64,000 nt of DNA from Flavobacterium succinicans (lineage in GTDB: Bacteria; Bacteroidota; Bacteroidia; Flavobacteriales; Flavobacteriaceae): positions 372,001-436,000 of the forward strand of contig NZ_JMTM01000017.1 of assembly GCF_001662485.1 (NCBI RefSeq), written 5' to 3'. Under the pieces are notes generated by a model, which was given only the letters and a program-made list of their open reading frames with translations, was not told the origin of the DNA and did not search any database. Below are positions 44,854 through 54,016 of the stretch, piece by piece. Numbering within the stretch: the stretch's first letter is position 1; every line of letters begins with the position of its first letter. Position numbers and translations under genes: made by a program.

Positions 44854-45585
44854 TTATTTATTCCAAACTCGCCAAGCTTTCTCAGCTTGTAGAATGAGCA
44901 TATCTAGACCATTTTTGGTTTGTGCTCCACGTTTTTTGGCTTTCTTTAGAAAAACAGTTTCTGCAGGATTGTAAATCAAATCATAAGCAATGTGTTTTTC
45001 TGTAAAGAATTCATAAGGAATGTCTGGGAAATTATCGGTATTCGGGCTAGTTCCTAGTGGAGTTGAATTGATAATTATGGTATGGTTTTCAAAAACAGTT
45101 GCATTGAGTAAATCGTAGCGAATAGTTTTTTCTTTGTTTTCTCTTGAAACAAAGGTGTACAAAATCCCTAATTCTTCCAACGCAAAAGCAACTCCTTTTG
45201 CAGCGCCACCAGTGCCTAAAATCAAGGCTTTTGTGTGATGGGGCTGCAATAGCGGTTCTAATGATTTTTTGAATCCGTAATAGTCGGTATTGTATCCTTT
45301 TAGGTTTCCTTTTTTGGTAAATTTAATAGTGTTTACAGCACCAATTGCAGTTGCTTTTTTTGAAAGTTTATCCAAAAACGGAAGTATTGCTTCTTTGTAA
45401 GGAATGGTAACATTCAACCCTCTTAAATCAGGATTGTTTTTGACTAATTCTGTAAAATAATTAATGTCTTCAATGTCAAAGTTTTCGTAGGTATAGCCTT
45501 CAAATACGGGATCTTTGAACTTTTCTGTAAAATGACCTTTAGAAAACGAATAGCTAATATTGCGTCCGAGTAATCCAAAACGCAT
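44854..45585 (-). CDS. aroE: Shikimate dehydrogenase
   Basis: The 243-residue product starts MRFGLLGRNISYSFSKGHFT. An ATG at 45603 (MIDSLK added) is also possible and lies 2 bp after the upstream stop. The family features are SYSFSKG, the shikimate-binding NVTIPYKEAILPFLD (catalytic Lys) and NTDYYGF, the Rossmann ALILGTGGAAKGVAFAL, INSTPLG, and the end KNGLDMLILQAEKAWRVW. It reduces 3-dehydroshikimate to shikimate with NADPH in aromatic amino acid synthesis. It overlaps or follows the TPR gene within 20 bp, so it is co-transcribed with it. Confidence 0.93.
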   Translation of the reverse strand: MRFGLLGRNISYSFSKGHFTEKFKDPVFEGYTYENFDIEDINYFTELVKNNPDLRGLNVTIPYKEAILPFLDKLSKKATAIGAVNTIKFTKKGNLKGYNTDYYGFKKSLEPLLQPHHTKALILGTGGAAKGVAFALEELGILYTFVSRENKEKTIRYDLLNATVFENHTIIINSTPLGTSPNTDNFPDIPYEFFTEKHIAYDLIYNPAETVFLKKAKKRGAQTKNGLDMLILQAEKAWRVWNK

Positions 45586-45605
45586 CTTCAGAGAATCAAT
45601 CATTG

Positions 45606-47000
45606 TTATTTTTTGTGTTTTGCAATATAGTTTTGAACCATTTTTTGATTCCAAACTACTGGGAATAAATCTTCTATTAAAATATAGTTGTCAAAATTAA
45701 GTCGTAACGCATTGCTTAAATGAAATTTTCCTTTGGTATCGTCTTGGATCATTAGATATAATCCAGATAGACGATATTCAATTTCGTTTTCCTCTGGAAA
45801 AAATTCTGCCGCTTGTAATAAAGTTTGTATCGCGGTTTCAAATTCACCTAAAAATTGTAAAATATCTACCCAAAACAACCAAGTGTCTAATTGATAATCG
45901 CCAAATTCAACTGCTTTACGGTATCCAAATTCGGCTTCCTCAAAGAAGTTCATTTGTTTATTAATGGTAGCATAACGTTTCCAGTACAAACGATTTTGAT
46001 TGTCAATTGCCAAAGCTTTGTTTACAAAAAACAATGCTTTTTGGTAGTTTTTTTGACGCATGTAAAAATCCGTGATGGCTATCCAACCTTTATCCAATAA
46101 AGGATCTTCATGAACGGTTTGGTTAAAGAACTTTAGAGCCAATGCTTTATTTCCTAGTTTTTCATGGCATTTTCCAATGCGAAGTAAGGCATAAGAAGTT
46201 GCATCATCTAATTCGATAGTCCTAGTGTAGCTTACGATTGCTTCTTCATATTTTTTTAAGCGTTCTAAAGCTTTTGCTTTTTCCATAAAAGCGCCCAAAA
46301 ATTCTTCGTCGATTAGTGTGGCGTAATCAAAGGCACGAATGGCGTTTTCGTATTCTTTTACGCTGTAATGCAAGCGTCCTAGCTGATGCCATGCAATTTC
46401 GCTATACGGATTTCTATCGATGTATTTGATGAGATAAGCAATTGCTTCTTGATTTTGATCTAAAAATTCAAAACAATACACTACGTTATACAAAGCAGAT
46501 TGATCTTCGATATCTTCTTCTAAACATTGGATGAAACTTTGTTTGGCTAATTCTAAATTGTCCATAAACAAATATTCCATGCCTATTAGATTATAGACAT
46601 CTGCATAATCATCAGTGTATTTTAAGGCAATTTGGAGTTGTTCAACTGCTTTTTCATGTTGGTCTCTTTTGGACCAAATATTAGCTTTTTGAATGAAAAT
46701 CTCTTCGTTTGTAGGCTCAATGGCATACAATTCGTTTAGCATTTTTTCGGCCAAGTCTAGTTTGTCATCGTAAACTAACATTTCTACTTGAACGAGTTTA
46801 AGTCCAGTAGATTTTGGATGTTGATCTAGTGCAAGTTTTAAGGCTTTTTTAGCTAAGTTGGCTTTTCCAATGTCTAGGTAATGAAGAATAATTTCTTCAA
46901 ATTCTTCGGAGTCAAAAAAGAACACTTTGTTGGTTTTCAACATCGACTCAAATTTGGATAGCGATAAGCTATAGTCTTCTTCTTCGTTGCTTAATTGCAT
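45606..47000 (-). CDS. Tetratricopeptide-repeat protein
   Basis: The product is 464 residues with about ten TPR units from residue 40 onwards (EKAVEQLQIALKYTDDYADV, AYLIKYIDRNPYSEIAWHQL, AIRAFDYATLIDEEFLGAFM, ALFFVNKALAIDNQNRLYWK). No signal peptide is present, so it is a cytoplasmic scaffold. The start MQLSNEEEDYSLS is clear. Upstream at 47022 is a 17-bp palindrome of unknown role. It precedes aroE in one transcription unit. The partner is unknown. Confidence 0.9.
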   Translation of the reverse strand: MQLSNEEEDYSLSLSKFESMLKTNKVFFFDSEEFEEIILHYLDIGKANLAKKALKLALDQHPKSTGLKLVQVEMLVYDDKLDLAEKMLNELYAIEPTNEEIFIQKANIWSKRDQHEKAVEQLQIALKYTDDYADVYNLIGMEYLFMDNLELAKQSFIQCLEEDIEDQSALYNVVYCFEFLDQNQEAIAYLIKYIDRNPYSEIAWHQLGRLHYSVKEYENAIRAFDYATLIDEEFLGAFMEKAKALERLKKYEEAIVSYTRTIELDDATSYALLRIGKCHEKLGNKALALKFFNQTVHEDPLLDKGWIAITDFYMRQKNYQKALFFVNKALAIDNQNRLYWKRYATINKQMNFFEEAEFGYRKAVEFGDYQLDTWLFWVDILQFLGEFETAIQTLLQAAEFFPEENEIEYRLSGLYLMIQDDTKGKFHLSNALRLNFDNYILIEDLFPVVWNQKMVQNYIAKHKK

Positions 47001-47140
47001 ACTTAAATTATTTTGAGTTTGCCTAATTTAAAATTAGGTAACCTTAGTGTTAGTGTGAGGTTTTTTTGAAATTGTTGTGAACAATTTAATTAACAAGCTT
47101 GATTTCGAAATTTAGTCGTGTTATAGTATCCAATAGGAAA

Positions 47141-48334
47141 CTATAAGCTTTTATTCAATGCTACTTCATTCATTACCTCAAGAATGATGGCGCAACCTTC
47201 TCTAATTTCCTCATCTGAAATAGTTAGCGGAGGTGTTATTCGTATAGCACAGCCTTCAAAAAGCAACCAGAATAAAATTAATCCTCTATCTTGACACTTT
47301 AAAATTACTTCGTTGGTAATTTCCGCATGTTCTGTCATAGCCGCAAGCATTAATCCTTTACCTCTGATTTCTTTTATCAAAGGATGTACCAAAAGACTTC
47401 TAAATAGTTTTTCTTTCTCTAAAGTAGCTGTCATGAGATTTGTCTCGGTAATTTCCTGCAAGGTGGCCAAACTAGCTGCCGCAATGACAGGATGACCTCC
47501 AAAGGTGGTGATGTGACCTAGTTTTGGATCATGACTCAATAAATCCATCATTTCTGGTGCGGCTGTAAAAGCACCAACAGGCATTCCGCCGCCCATGCCT
47601 TTTCCCATAACTACTATATCAGGGACTACGTCATAGTTTTGAAAGCCAAATAACTTACCAGTTCTACCAAATCCGGGCTGAATTTCGTCAACTATCATCA
47701 TAGCTCCCACATCAGTACAACGTTGTCTTACTTTTTTTAGAAAATCATTTTCTGGTTGAATAAAACCTGCTCCACCTTGAATGGTTTCGAGGATTATACC
47801 GGCAGTTTTTGTAGTTATTTTTTCTAAATCGGCTTCGTTGTTGAAGGTGATAAAATCCACATCGGGAATTAAAGGACGAAATACTTGCTTGCGCTCTTCA
47901 AATCCCATAACACTCATGGATCCCATAGTGTTTCCGTGATAGGCATTGTGACAGGAAATTAATTGACTTCTACCAGTGGTTCTTCTTGCTAATTTTAAGG
48001 CACCTTCAATAGCTTCTGTTCCAGAATTGACTAGGTAGGTTTTCTTTAACGGTTCTGGTAAATGTTCCGCCAATAATTTGCAAAAAGCCACAGAAGGACT
48101 TTGAGCATATTCGCCGTAAACCATTACGTGCGAATATTTATCTAATTGATTTTTGATAGCATCATTGACACGCTTGTTTTGATGGCCCAATGTGCAAGCT
48201 GAGACGCCAGCTACAAAATCTAAATATTTCTTATTATTTGTGTCGTAAATGTAGGAACCAATGGCATGCGAAACTTCCATTCCTAATGGGTAAGGTGAAG
48301 TCTGTGCTTGGTATTTGATAAAATCTGTATTCAT
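47141..48334 (-). CDS. Class III PLP-dependent aminotransferase (ornithine/acetylornithine-type)
   Basis: The product is 397 residues. The class III features are GVSACTLGHQNKRV, KTYLVNSGTEAIEGALKLAR (PLP phosphate site), HNAYHGNTMGSMS, VDEIQPGFGRTG (PLP pyridine Asp), and the PLP-lysine in VMGKGMGGGMPVGAF. It transfers an amino group from an omega-amino or alpha-amino donor. The arginine/ornithine family is the closest, but no arg operon is present. The gene is 75 bp downstream of the OstA-like gene on the same strand, so the two may be co-transcribed, a neighbour pair common in Flavobacteriia by my memory. Confidence 0.88.
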   Translation of the reverse strand: MNTDFIKYQAQTSPYPLGMEVSHAIGSYIYDTNNKKYLDFVAGVSACTLGHQNKRVNDAIKNQLDKYSHVMVYGEYAQSPSVAFCKLLAEHLPEPLKKTYLVNSGTEAIEGALKLARRTTGRSQLISCHNAYHGNTMGSMSVMGFEERKQVFRPLIPDVDFITFNNEADLEKITTKTAGIILETIQGGAGFIQPENDFLKKVRQRCTDVGAMMIVDEIQPGFGRTGKLFGFQNYDVVPDIVVMGKGMGGGMPVGAFTAAPEMMDLLSHDPKLGHITTFGGHPVIAAASLATLQEITETNLMTATLEKEKLFRSLLVHPLIKEIRGKGLMLAAMTEHAEITNEVILKCQDRGLILFWLLFEGCAIRITPPLTISDEEIREGCAIILEVMNEVALNKSL

Positions 48335-48409
48335 TTTGAATGCTCAGTTTAAATAAAATGTTAGATTCATTTCATTATGGATGTTTTGAATACTTAAAAT
48401 TAACTTCAG

Positions 48410-50053
48410 CTATTTTTTGGTCTTTGCTGCAGGTTTCTTCTTGTCGTAATTCAATGTTTCTTTTCGGGGTTTAATGGGCACACCTGCTCGATCATTTGCT
48501 ACCTTAGTTTGTTTGGCAATTTTTTCGTTGTCTAAGTTTTCTTCGGGAGGAAAAATGTCGTCTTTGGATTTGATTCTTTCGTCTCCTCGCCAAACGAGTC
48601 CTTTTAATTTCCGAGCATTTTCGGGAAGATCTTTCTCTGGAAAAATATCGCCATCTACTTCTTTGAAGAAAGTAATGGTTTCAATGGTGTTTTTATCAAA
48701 AACAATATTGATTTTACTACTCTTGTTTTTGTTGATTCCAATAAGCTCATTATCGTCATTTCGCATGTAGTAAATGACTTCTGTATTTTTGATGATGTCA
48801 ACATCGTGGAGTTTTCCTTCTTTGAATTTTCCGAATAAATTCTGACCCTTTACTTGATTAAAACCGGTGCCCAAGGTGTCCTTCGAGACGATAAACGTGT
48901 TATTGAGGACTTTTAAGGAGTCTAATTTTTGGGTTTTAGAATCTCCAATTAAATGCATGATGTCACCTGTAATTTGATTCTCTGCATTCCACAAAATCGG
49001 ATTACCAATTAGTTTTGTCAACGCTGTTTTGGTGCTAGAATGGATAGAATCGCATTTACCGCTCATGTCTGTTTTGTAAAATCGAACGTTATTAAAAGCT
49101 CTAATGATTCGGTTACCTTCTTTTCCAGTGATCATTAATTTTTTACCATGAATATAGACGGAATCGTTTTCTACAAAGTTTACCGCTAGGGCTCGCTTGG
49201 TAACGAACATCGAATCTTGTTTTTTATAAACTTCAGCATAATGGCCTTTTACAATCCCTCTGTTAATGGAATCGGTTATTTTTACATTTCGCGTTGCGGA
49301 TGCAAATTCTTTATTTCGGTCATAATATAGGCTGTCCCCCCTGATTAATCGGTCGTCATATTTGATATAGGATTTATTCAAAAAATGAGCTAAATTTTTC
49401 TTGGTGTCATAAAATCCTTTTTCTGTGTAAATATAGTTGGCTTTGCTGGTTATAGTCGATGGACCTAGTAAATAGGAATGTCCCGAGTTACTATAATAAT
49501 CCAAATGGTTGGATTTGATAACATAAGTTGGGTTAGTAATTGTAACTGCTGTCAAGAATTGAAACTTCTTTTGTGTTACATAATACCTTCCAGATTTACT
49601 TTTGAGTGTATTTTCTTTGTTGACAATGGTTCCATTGGTATTATAAAATACTTCTTGTGTATTGCGATCAAAGTTAATGGTATCGGTAGCCAAAGTTGCA
49701 TCAGGGGAACTCATAACGGCATTTCCCGTGGCAAACGCTTTTTTTACGTTTCCGCTATATTCCGCATATTTACTATTTAAGAAAAGTGTGTCTCCTTGAA
49801 CCAACTGCACATTTCCAAAGGCTTTAATATAATTTTCTTTTTCAAAGTAGTAGGCTTTGTTGCAAGTCATGACTACACCATCGTGAATCATTCGAACATT
49901 TCCTGTAAGCAATGCAGCATCAGGAGCTTCGATTTGATTGACATTAAAAAAATCGGAATGTTCTACAACAATTTTCTTTGGAGCCTGAGCCAATAAGTGA
50001 GGAGTAATGCTAATTATCAAACAAAAACGGATAATATATATTAGTTTCTTCAA
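48410..50053 (-). CDS. OstA-like (LptA/LptD-type) secreted protein
   Basis: The product is 547 residues, apparently initiated at a TTG at 50051-50053; no in-frame ATG gives the signal peptide (MKKLIYIIRFCLIISITPHL). A TAAATTTG promoter element lies 16 nt upstream on the minus strand. The OstA-like jelly-roll is built from short strands with repeated NVxxxxGDTLFLNSKY-like units (VQLVQGDTLFLNSKYAEYSG, RLIRGDSLYYDRNKEF). This fold carries LPS in LptA/LptD. It probably binds lipid A in the periplasm. The Lys/Pro-rich C-terminus is unusual. Confidence 0.88.
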   Translation of the reverse strand: MKKLIYIIRFCLIISITPHLLAQAPKKIVVEHSDFFNVNQIEAPDAALLTGNVRMIHDGVVMTCNKAYYFEKENYIKAFGNVQLVQGDTLFLNSKYAEYSGNVKKAFATGNAVMSSPDATLATDTINFDRNTQEVFYNTNGTIVNKENTLKSKSGRYYVTQKKFQFLTAVTITNPTYVIKSNHLDYYSNSGHSYLLGPSTITSKANYIYTEKGFYDTKKNLAHFLNKSYIKYDDRLIRGDSLYYDRNKEFASATRNVKITDSINRGIVKGHYAEVYKKQDSMFVTKRALAVNFVENDSVYIHGKKLMITGKEGNRIIRAFNNVRFYKTDMSGKCDSIHSSTKTALTKLIGNPILWNAENQITGDIMHLIGDSKTQKLDSLKVLNNTFIVSKDTLGTGFNQVKGQNLFGKFKEGKLHDVDIIKNTEVIYYMRNDDNELIGINKNKSSKINIVFDKNTIETITFFKEVDGDIFPEKDLPENARKLKGLVWRGDERIKSKDDIFPPEENLDNEKIAKQTKVANDRAGVPIKPRKETLNYDKKKPAAKTKK

Positions 50054-50336
50054 TGGGAAAAATTTTTGTCAAATTTATAAAAAACCAATGGAGTATAGGT
50101 TTATTATGATTTATTTGTATCTGTTAAAATTACTGTTAAAATATGGCTAACAATAAATTTAAAATTACTAACAATTTTGTATACTCTCACGTTGTAGTAG
50201 TATTAAAATAAAGGGGGTGATTGCTAAGGTTGTATTAAAATGGCATATTTTTAGGGCTTTTTTTGTAAATTTAGAAAATCGAACAGTTATTTCTTCATTT
50301 TTCATAATTATGAGGAAATAATAAAATTTATCTACT

Positions 50337-52208
50337 ATGTTTAAAAAAATAGCCTTAATTTTCTTTGCAGGTGCATTAGTGCTTGCCGTAGGATGCAAAA
50401 CAAAAGATGTAAAAATGAATTCAGAAAAGAAAGCAACCCCCACAGAACACAAAAAAGTGGTCTATCAAGTATTTACTCGTTTATTTGGGAATACTAATGC
50501 AAACAATAAGCCTTGGGGGACAATTGAAGAAAATGGAGTAGGTAAATTCAATGATTTTACCGACAAAGCTTTACATGAAATTAAAGATTTAGGGGTGACT
50601 CATATTTGGTACACAGGAGTACCACATCATGCTTTGGTTCGGGACTATACTGCTTATGGAATTTCAAATGACGATCCAGATGTAATAAAAGGTAGAGCGG
50701 GTTCGCCTTATGCAGTAAAGGATTATTATAATGTAAACCCAGATTTGGCAGTCAATCCTGCCAATAGATTAGCCGAGTTTGAAGCATTGATCGCAAGAAC
50801 GCACAAAGCAGGAATGAAGGTAATTATTGATATTGTTCCTAACCATATTGCACGTAAATATGAAGGCAAAACCAATCCAAAAGGCGTTAAAGATTTTGGT
50901 GCCGATGACGATATTAGCGTAGAATACAAAAGGGATAACAATTTTTATTACATCCCTAATACACGTTTTGAAGTTCCAGATGCTCCGAAACCACTCAACG
51001 GGGAAAATCACCCCTTGGCAGATGGAAAATTTGATGAATTTCCAGCAAAATGGACCGGAAACGGATCAAGAATGGCCAAACCAGATAAAAATGATTGGTA
51101 CGAAACCGTAAAAGTAAATTACGGTATTCGACCTGATGGAGGAAAAGATTTCCCTGAACTTCCAGCTGGTTTCGATAAAAAAGATTATAAAGAACATTTT
51201 GCTTTTTGGGCAGATAAAAATGTACCAAATTCTTGGGTAAAATTTAAAGATATTGCCTTGTATTGGGTTGCCAAAGGTGTAGATGGCTTTCGTTATGACA
51301 TGGCCGAAATGGTGCCTTATGAATTTTGGAGCTATATGAACTCGGCTATTAAAATGGCTAATCCAGATTCTTTTTTAATGGCTGAAGTTTACAATCCAAA
51401 AGAATACAGAAATTATATTCATTTGGGTAAAATGGACTATTTGTACGACAAAGTTGAAACTTACGATAAATTAAAAGACGTAATTCAAGGTAGATCTTGG
51501 CCTGATGAAATTTCGGGAATTCAATATAATATGATGGATATCGAACATCATATGCTTCATTTTTTGGACAATCACGATGAACAACGTATTGCTAGTCCAG
51601 AATTTGCTGGTAGTGGAGAAAGAGGAAAACCTTTAATGGTGGTTTCGACAACTTTAAGTTCTTCGCCTACTATGATTTATTTTGGTCAAGAAGTAGGAGA
51701 GCCAGGTAAAGAAGATGCTGGTTTTGGAACGCATTCTAGAACATCTATTTTTGATTATATAGGAGTGCCCCATCATCAACGTTGGATGAATAATGGTAAA
51801 TTTGATGGAGGTCAATTGTCTTCAAGTGAAAAAGAATTGCGTGATTTTTATAAACGTCTTTTGAATTTTTCATTAAAAAGTTCAGCTTTGATGGGAGGGT
51901 ATCAAGAAATTCAAGGCGCTAACAGAAATATAGTGCAAGGATATGATAAAGATTTATACACTTTTGCACGTTGGTCAAAAGAGGAGCAATTAATTGTAGT
52001 TGCCAACTTTTCTTCGACTATAGCCAGTAATTATGAAATGAGAGTTCCAGCAGATTTACTTGAAAAATGGAATGTAAAAGACGGTACGTATACTCTTGTA
52101 GACCAATTGTATGGTAAATACAAAACAGAATTAAAAGTGACCAATGGAGAAGGTAGGGCTTCAATAGCTATCGCTCCGTCAGAATCTTTCATATTAAAAT
52201 TGCAATAA
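50337..52208 (+). CDS. Lipoprotein alpha-amylase-family (GH13) glycoside hydrolase
   Basis: The product is 623 residues with a lipobox (VLAVGC, Cys20), so it is anchored to the membrane. GH13 region I is IIDIVPNHIARKYEG. Region II, with the nucleophile Asp, is GVDGFRYDMAEMVP. Region III, with the acid Glu, is FLMAEVYNP. Region IV is FLDNHDEQRIAS. The C-terminal beta domain follows. It hydrolyses alpha-glucans such as starch or maltodextrin. No susC/susD pair is near, so it is outside a standard polysaccharide utilisation locus. The upstream spacer 50054-50336 (283 bp) is AT-rich with no clear operator. A terminator follows at 52230. Confidence 0.92.
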   Translation: MFKKIALIFFAGALVLAVGCKTKDVKMNSEKKATPTEHKKVVYQVFTRLFGNTNANNKPWGTIEENGVGKFNDFTDKALHEIKDLGVTHIWYTGVPHHALVRDYTAYGISNDDPDVIKGRAGSPYAVKDYYNVNPDLAVNPANRLAEFEALIARTHKAGMKVIIDIVPNHIARKYEGKTNPKGVKDFGADDDISVEYKRDNNFYYIPNTRFEVPDAPKPLNGENHPLADGKFDEFPAKWTGNGSRMAKPDKNDWYETVKVNYGIRPDGGKDFPELPAGFDKKDYKEHFAFWADKNVPNSWVKFKDIALYWVAKGVDGFRYDMAEMVPYEFWSYMNSAIKMANPDSFLMAEVYNPKEYRNYIHLGKMDYLYDKVETYDKLKDVIQGRSWPDEISGIQYNMMDIEHHMLHFLDNHDEQRIASPEFAGSGERGKPLMVVSTTLSSSPTMIYFGQEVGEPGKEDAGFGTHSRTSIFDYIGVPHHQRWMNNGKFDGGQLSSSEKELRDFYKRLLNFSLKSSALMGGYQEIQGANRNIVQGYDKDLYTFARWSKEEQLIVVANFSSTIASNYEMRVPADLLEKWNVKDGTYTLVDQLYGKYKTELKVTNGEGRASIAIAPSESFILKLQ

Positions 52209-52229
52209 AAAGTTAGTTTTGTTTCATAA

Positions 52230-52258
52230 AAAATGCTCCGTAATAGGAGCATTTTTTA
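52230..52258 (+). terminator. Hairpin terminator after the amylase gene
   Basis: AAATGCTCC and GGAGCATTT form the stem around a TAATA-type loop, followed by Ts. Confidence 0.85.
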
Positions 52259-52307
52259 TGGAATTTAATTTGTAAACTCAAGTAGATTCGTAAACTATCG
52301 ATTTAAT

Positions 52308-53090
52308 TTATTTTTTCTTAAAGGTTGCCAGATAATTTTCATTGACTTTATTCCAATCAATCACATTAAAAAAGGCGTCTATATAGTTTTTTCTTTTGTA
52401 TTGATAGTCAATATAGTAAGAGTGTTCCCAAATATCTAAAGCTAAAATAGGTTTCCCGGGATAACCAACTATAGGAACTAAAGGCATCAATGGGTTGTCT
52501 TGATTTTGAGTACTAGTAATTTGGAGTTTTCCTTCACGATCTACTACTAACCAAACCCAGCCAGAACCAAAAAACTTAGAAGCAGTGTTTTTAAATTGAG
52601 TTGTGAAATTCTCAAAAGACCCAAAATCTTTAGTAATGGCTCCTGCCAAGGTGTCTTTTGGTATTCCACCGCCTTTTGGCCCCATAGTTTTCCAAAAAAG
52701 ACTGTGATTGTAATAGCCACCAGCATTGTTTCGTAGTTCAGGATTACTAATGTCTAGTTTGGTAAGTACTTCTTCAATAGGTAAATTTTCCAAAGGAGTA
52801 CCTTTTATGGCTTTGTTTAAATTATTGGTATAGGTTAAATAATGTTTAGAATAATGCAGTTCAAGCGCTAATGCAGAAATTGAAGGCGATAATGCATCGT
52901 ATTTATAGGATAGAGGTTCTACCTGAAAAGAACCATCATCTGCCTTTACATCTTCTGGGTTACCAATGGTTATTTTTTGTTCTGCAGCCGGAAGAGGGAC
53001 TTCTACGACCTCTACAAGTTCTTTTTTATTGCAGCTTGATAACAATATAAGGGATAAAAAAAGAGTTGCTAAAAAAAAATATTTTCTCAT
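52308..53090 (-). CDS. Lipoprotein superoxide dismutase (Fe/Mn family)
   Basis: The product is 260 residues, about 60 more than cytoplasmic SODs because of a lipobox leader (LILLSSC) and an acidic/proline linker. The metal ligands are in LELHYSKHYLTY (His), GGYYNHSLFWKTM (His), and LALDIWEHSYYIDY (Asp and His). The TQNQDNPL segment has the Gln position seen in Mn enzymes, so Mn or cambialistic use is more likely than Fe. It protects the envelope from superoxide on the periplasmic side. It is the last gene of the run from rsfS. Confidence 0.93.
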   Translation of the reverse strand: MRKYFFLATLFLSLILLSSCNKKELVEVVEVPLPAAEQKITIGNPEDVKADDGSFQVEPLSYKYDALSPSISALALELHYSKHYLTYTNNLNKAIKGTPLENLPIEEVLTKLDISNPELRNNAGGYYNHSLFWKTMGPKGGGIPKDTLAGAITKDFGSFENFTTQFKNTASKFFGSGWVWLVVDREGKLQITSTQNQDNPLMPLVPIVGYPGKPILALDIWEHSYYIDYQYKRKNYIDAFFNVIDWNKVNENYLATFKKK

Positions 53091-53096
53091 GATTCT

Positions 53097-53363
53097 CTAT
53101 TCTTTTAATAAATCGTTTACAGTTTCTACATATAAAATTTTGGCTTCTTCTTGAGTTAAATGACTGATCTGAATCCAAGCATTGGTTTTAAAAGCATTTC
53201 TTAAGTCAAAGGTATCGTTTCTATTGTAATTGGAGGTTCCAAAAGTGGCTTGTTTGTAATAGGCATACAAACGCAACATTACATCTGGAGGCAATGGTTT
53301 AGTCATATTAGAAGCTTTTTCAAAAGCATCTTGGAAAAGAATGTCTAACGCTTCGTTGGTCAT
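53097..53363 (-). CDS. Acyl-CoA-binding protein
   Basis: The 88-residue product has the four-helix ACBP fold. The ligand-site motif LRLYAYYKQATFG is complete and is followed by WIQISHLTQEEAKILYVETV in place of the usual W-AW-K helix. It binds long-chain acyl-CoA in the cytoplasm. Its start overlaps the psd stop by 1 bp. Bacterial ACBPs are uncommon outside some Bacteroidetes and Proteobacteria. The position between phospholipid genes fits a role in acyl supply. Confidence 0.9.
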   Translation of the reverse strand: MTNEALDILFQDAFEKASNMTKPLPPDVMLRLYAYYKQATFGTSNYNRNDTFDLRNAFKTNAWIQISHLTQEEAKILYVETVNDLLKE

Positions 53364-54016
53364 TATGCTTTTGTTGCAATAACAGTTTTTCCACCTACTG
53401 CTTTTTGATTTAATGCTACATTTATAGGAGTTCCCACAGGTAAAAATAAATCTACCCTTGAGCCAAATTTTATAAAACCTGCATCTGTGCCTTGTACGAC
53501 CTGCATTCCTTCTTGAGCATAATTAACAATTCTTCTGGCTAATGCACCCGCAATTTGACGGTATAAAACAGCTCCAAAGGTTGAATTTTCAACAACTACT
53601 GTAGTTCTTTCGTTTTCTTCGCTAGCTTTTGGATGCCACGCCACAAGAAACTTTCCTGGGTGATATTTACTAAATTTTACAATTCCACTTAAGCCGTATC
53701 TAGTGACATGTACATTGATTGGTGACATGAAAATAGAAATTTGTAGCCTTTTATCTTTAAAATATTCTCCTTCGTAAACTTCCTCAATTACTACCACTTT
53801 TCCATCGACAGGTGCTAAAATTTGGTTTTCATTCAAAATCACGGTACGTTTAGGATTTCTGAAAAATTGTAAAATGATAAGTAAAAAAACTAGAGTAGCA
53901 ATTTGAATGGTCATTTCGATCCATTTTGTTTCAATAAAATAATCAGACAATAACAAAACTACTGCTGTGAAAGTAGTTCCTAATAAAATGCTTGGGGTTC
54001 CTTCTTTATGAAACAT
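53363..54016 (-). CDS. psd: Phosphatidylserine decarboxylase-family protein
   Basis: The 217-residue short type has two N-terminal membrane segments (TTFTAVVLLLSDYF, ATLVFLLIILQF), then LAPVDGKVVVIEEVYEGEYF, the catalytic ISIFMSPINVHVTRYG and the pyruvoyl-forming motif KFGSRVDLFLP. Self-cleavage at the Gly-Ser bond gives the pyruvoyl group. It decarboxylates phosphatidylserine to phosphatidylethanolamine at the inner membrane. It overlaps cdsA by 11 bp, so the phospholipid genes are coupled. Confidence 0.93.
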   Translation of the reverse strand: MFHKEGTPSILLGTTFTAVVLLLSDYFIETKWIEMTIQIATLVFLLIILQFFRNPKRTVILNENQILAPVDGKVVVIEEVYEGEYFKDKRLQISIFMSPINVHVTRYGLSGIVKFSKYHPGKFLVAWHPKASEENERTTVVVENSTFGAVLYRQIAGALARRIVNYAQEGMQVVQGTDAGFIKFGSRVDLFLPVGTPINVALNQKAVGGKTVIATKA

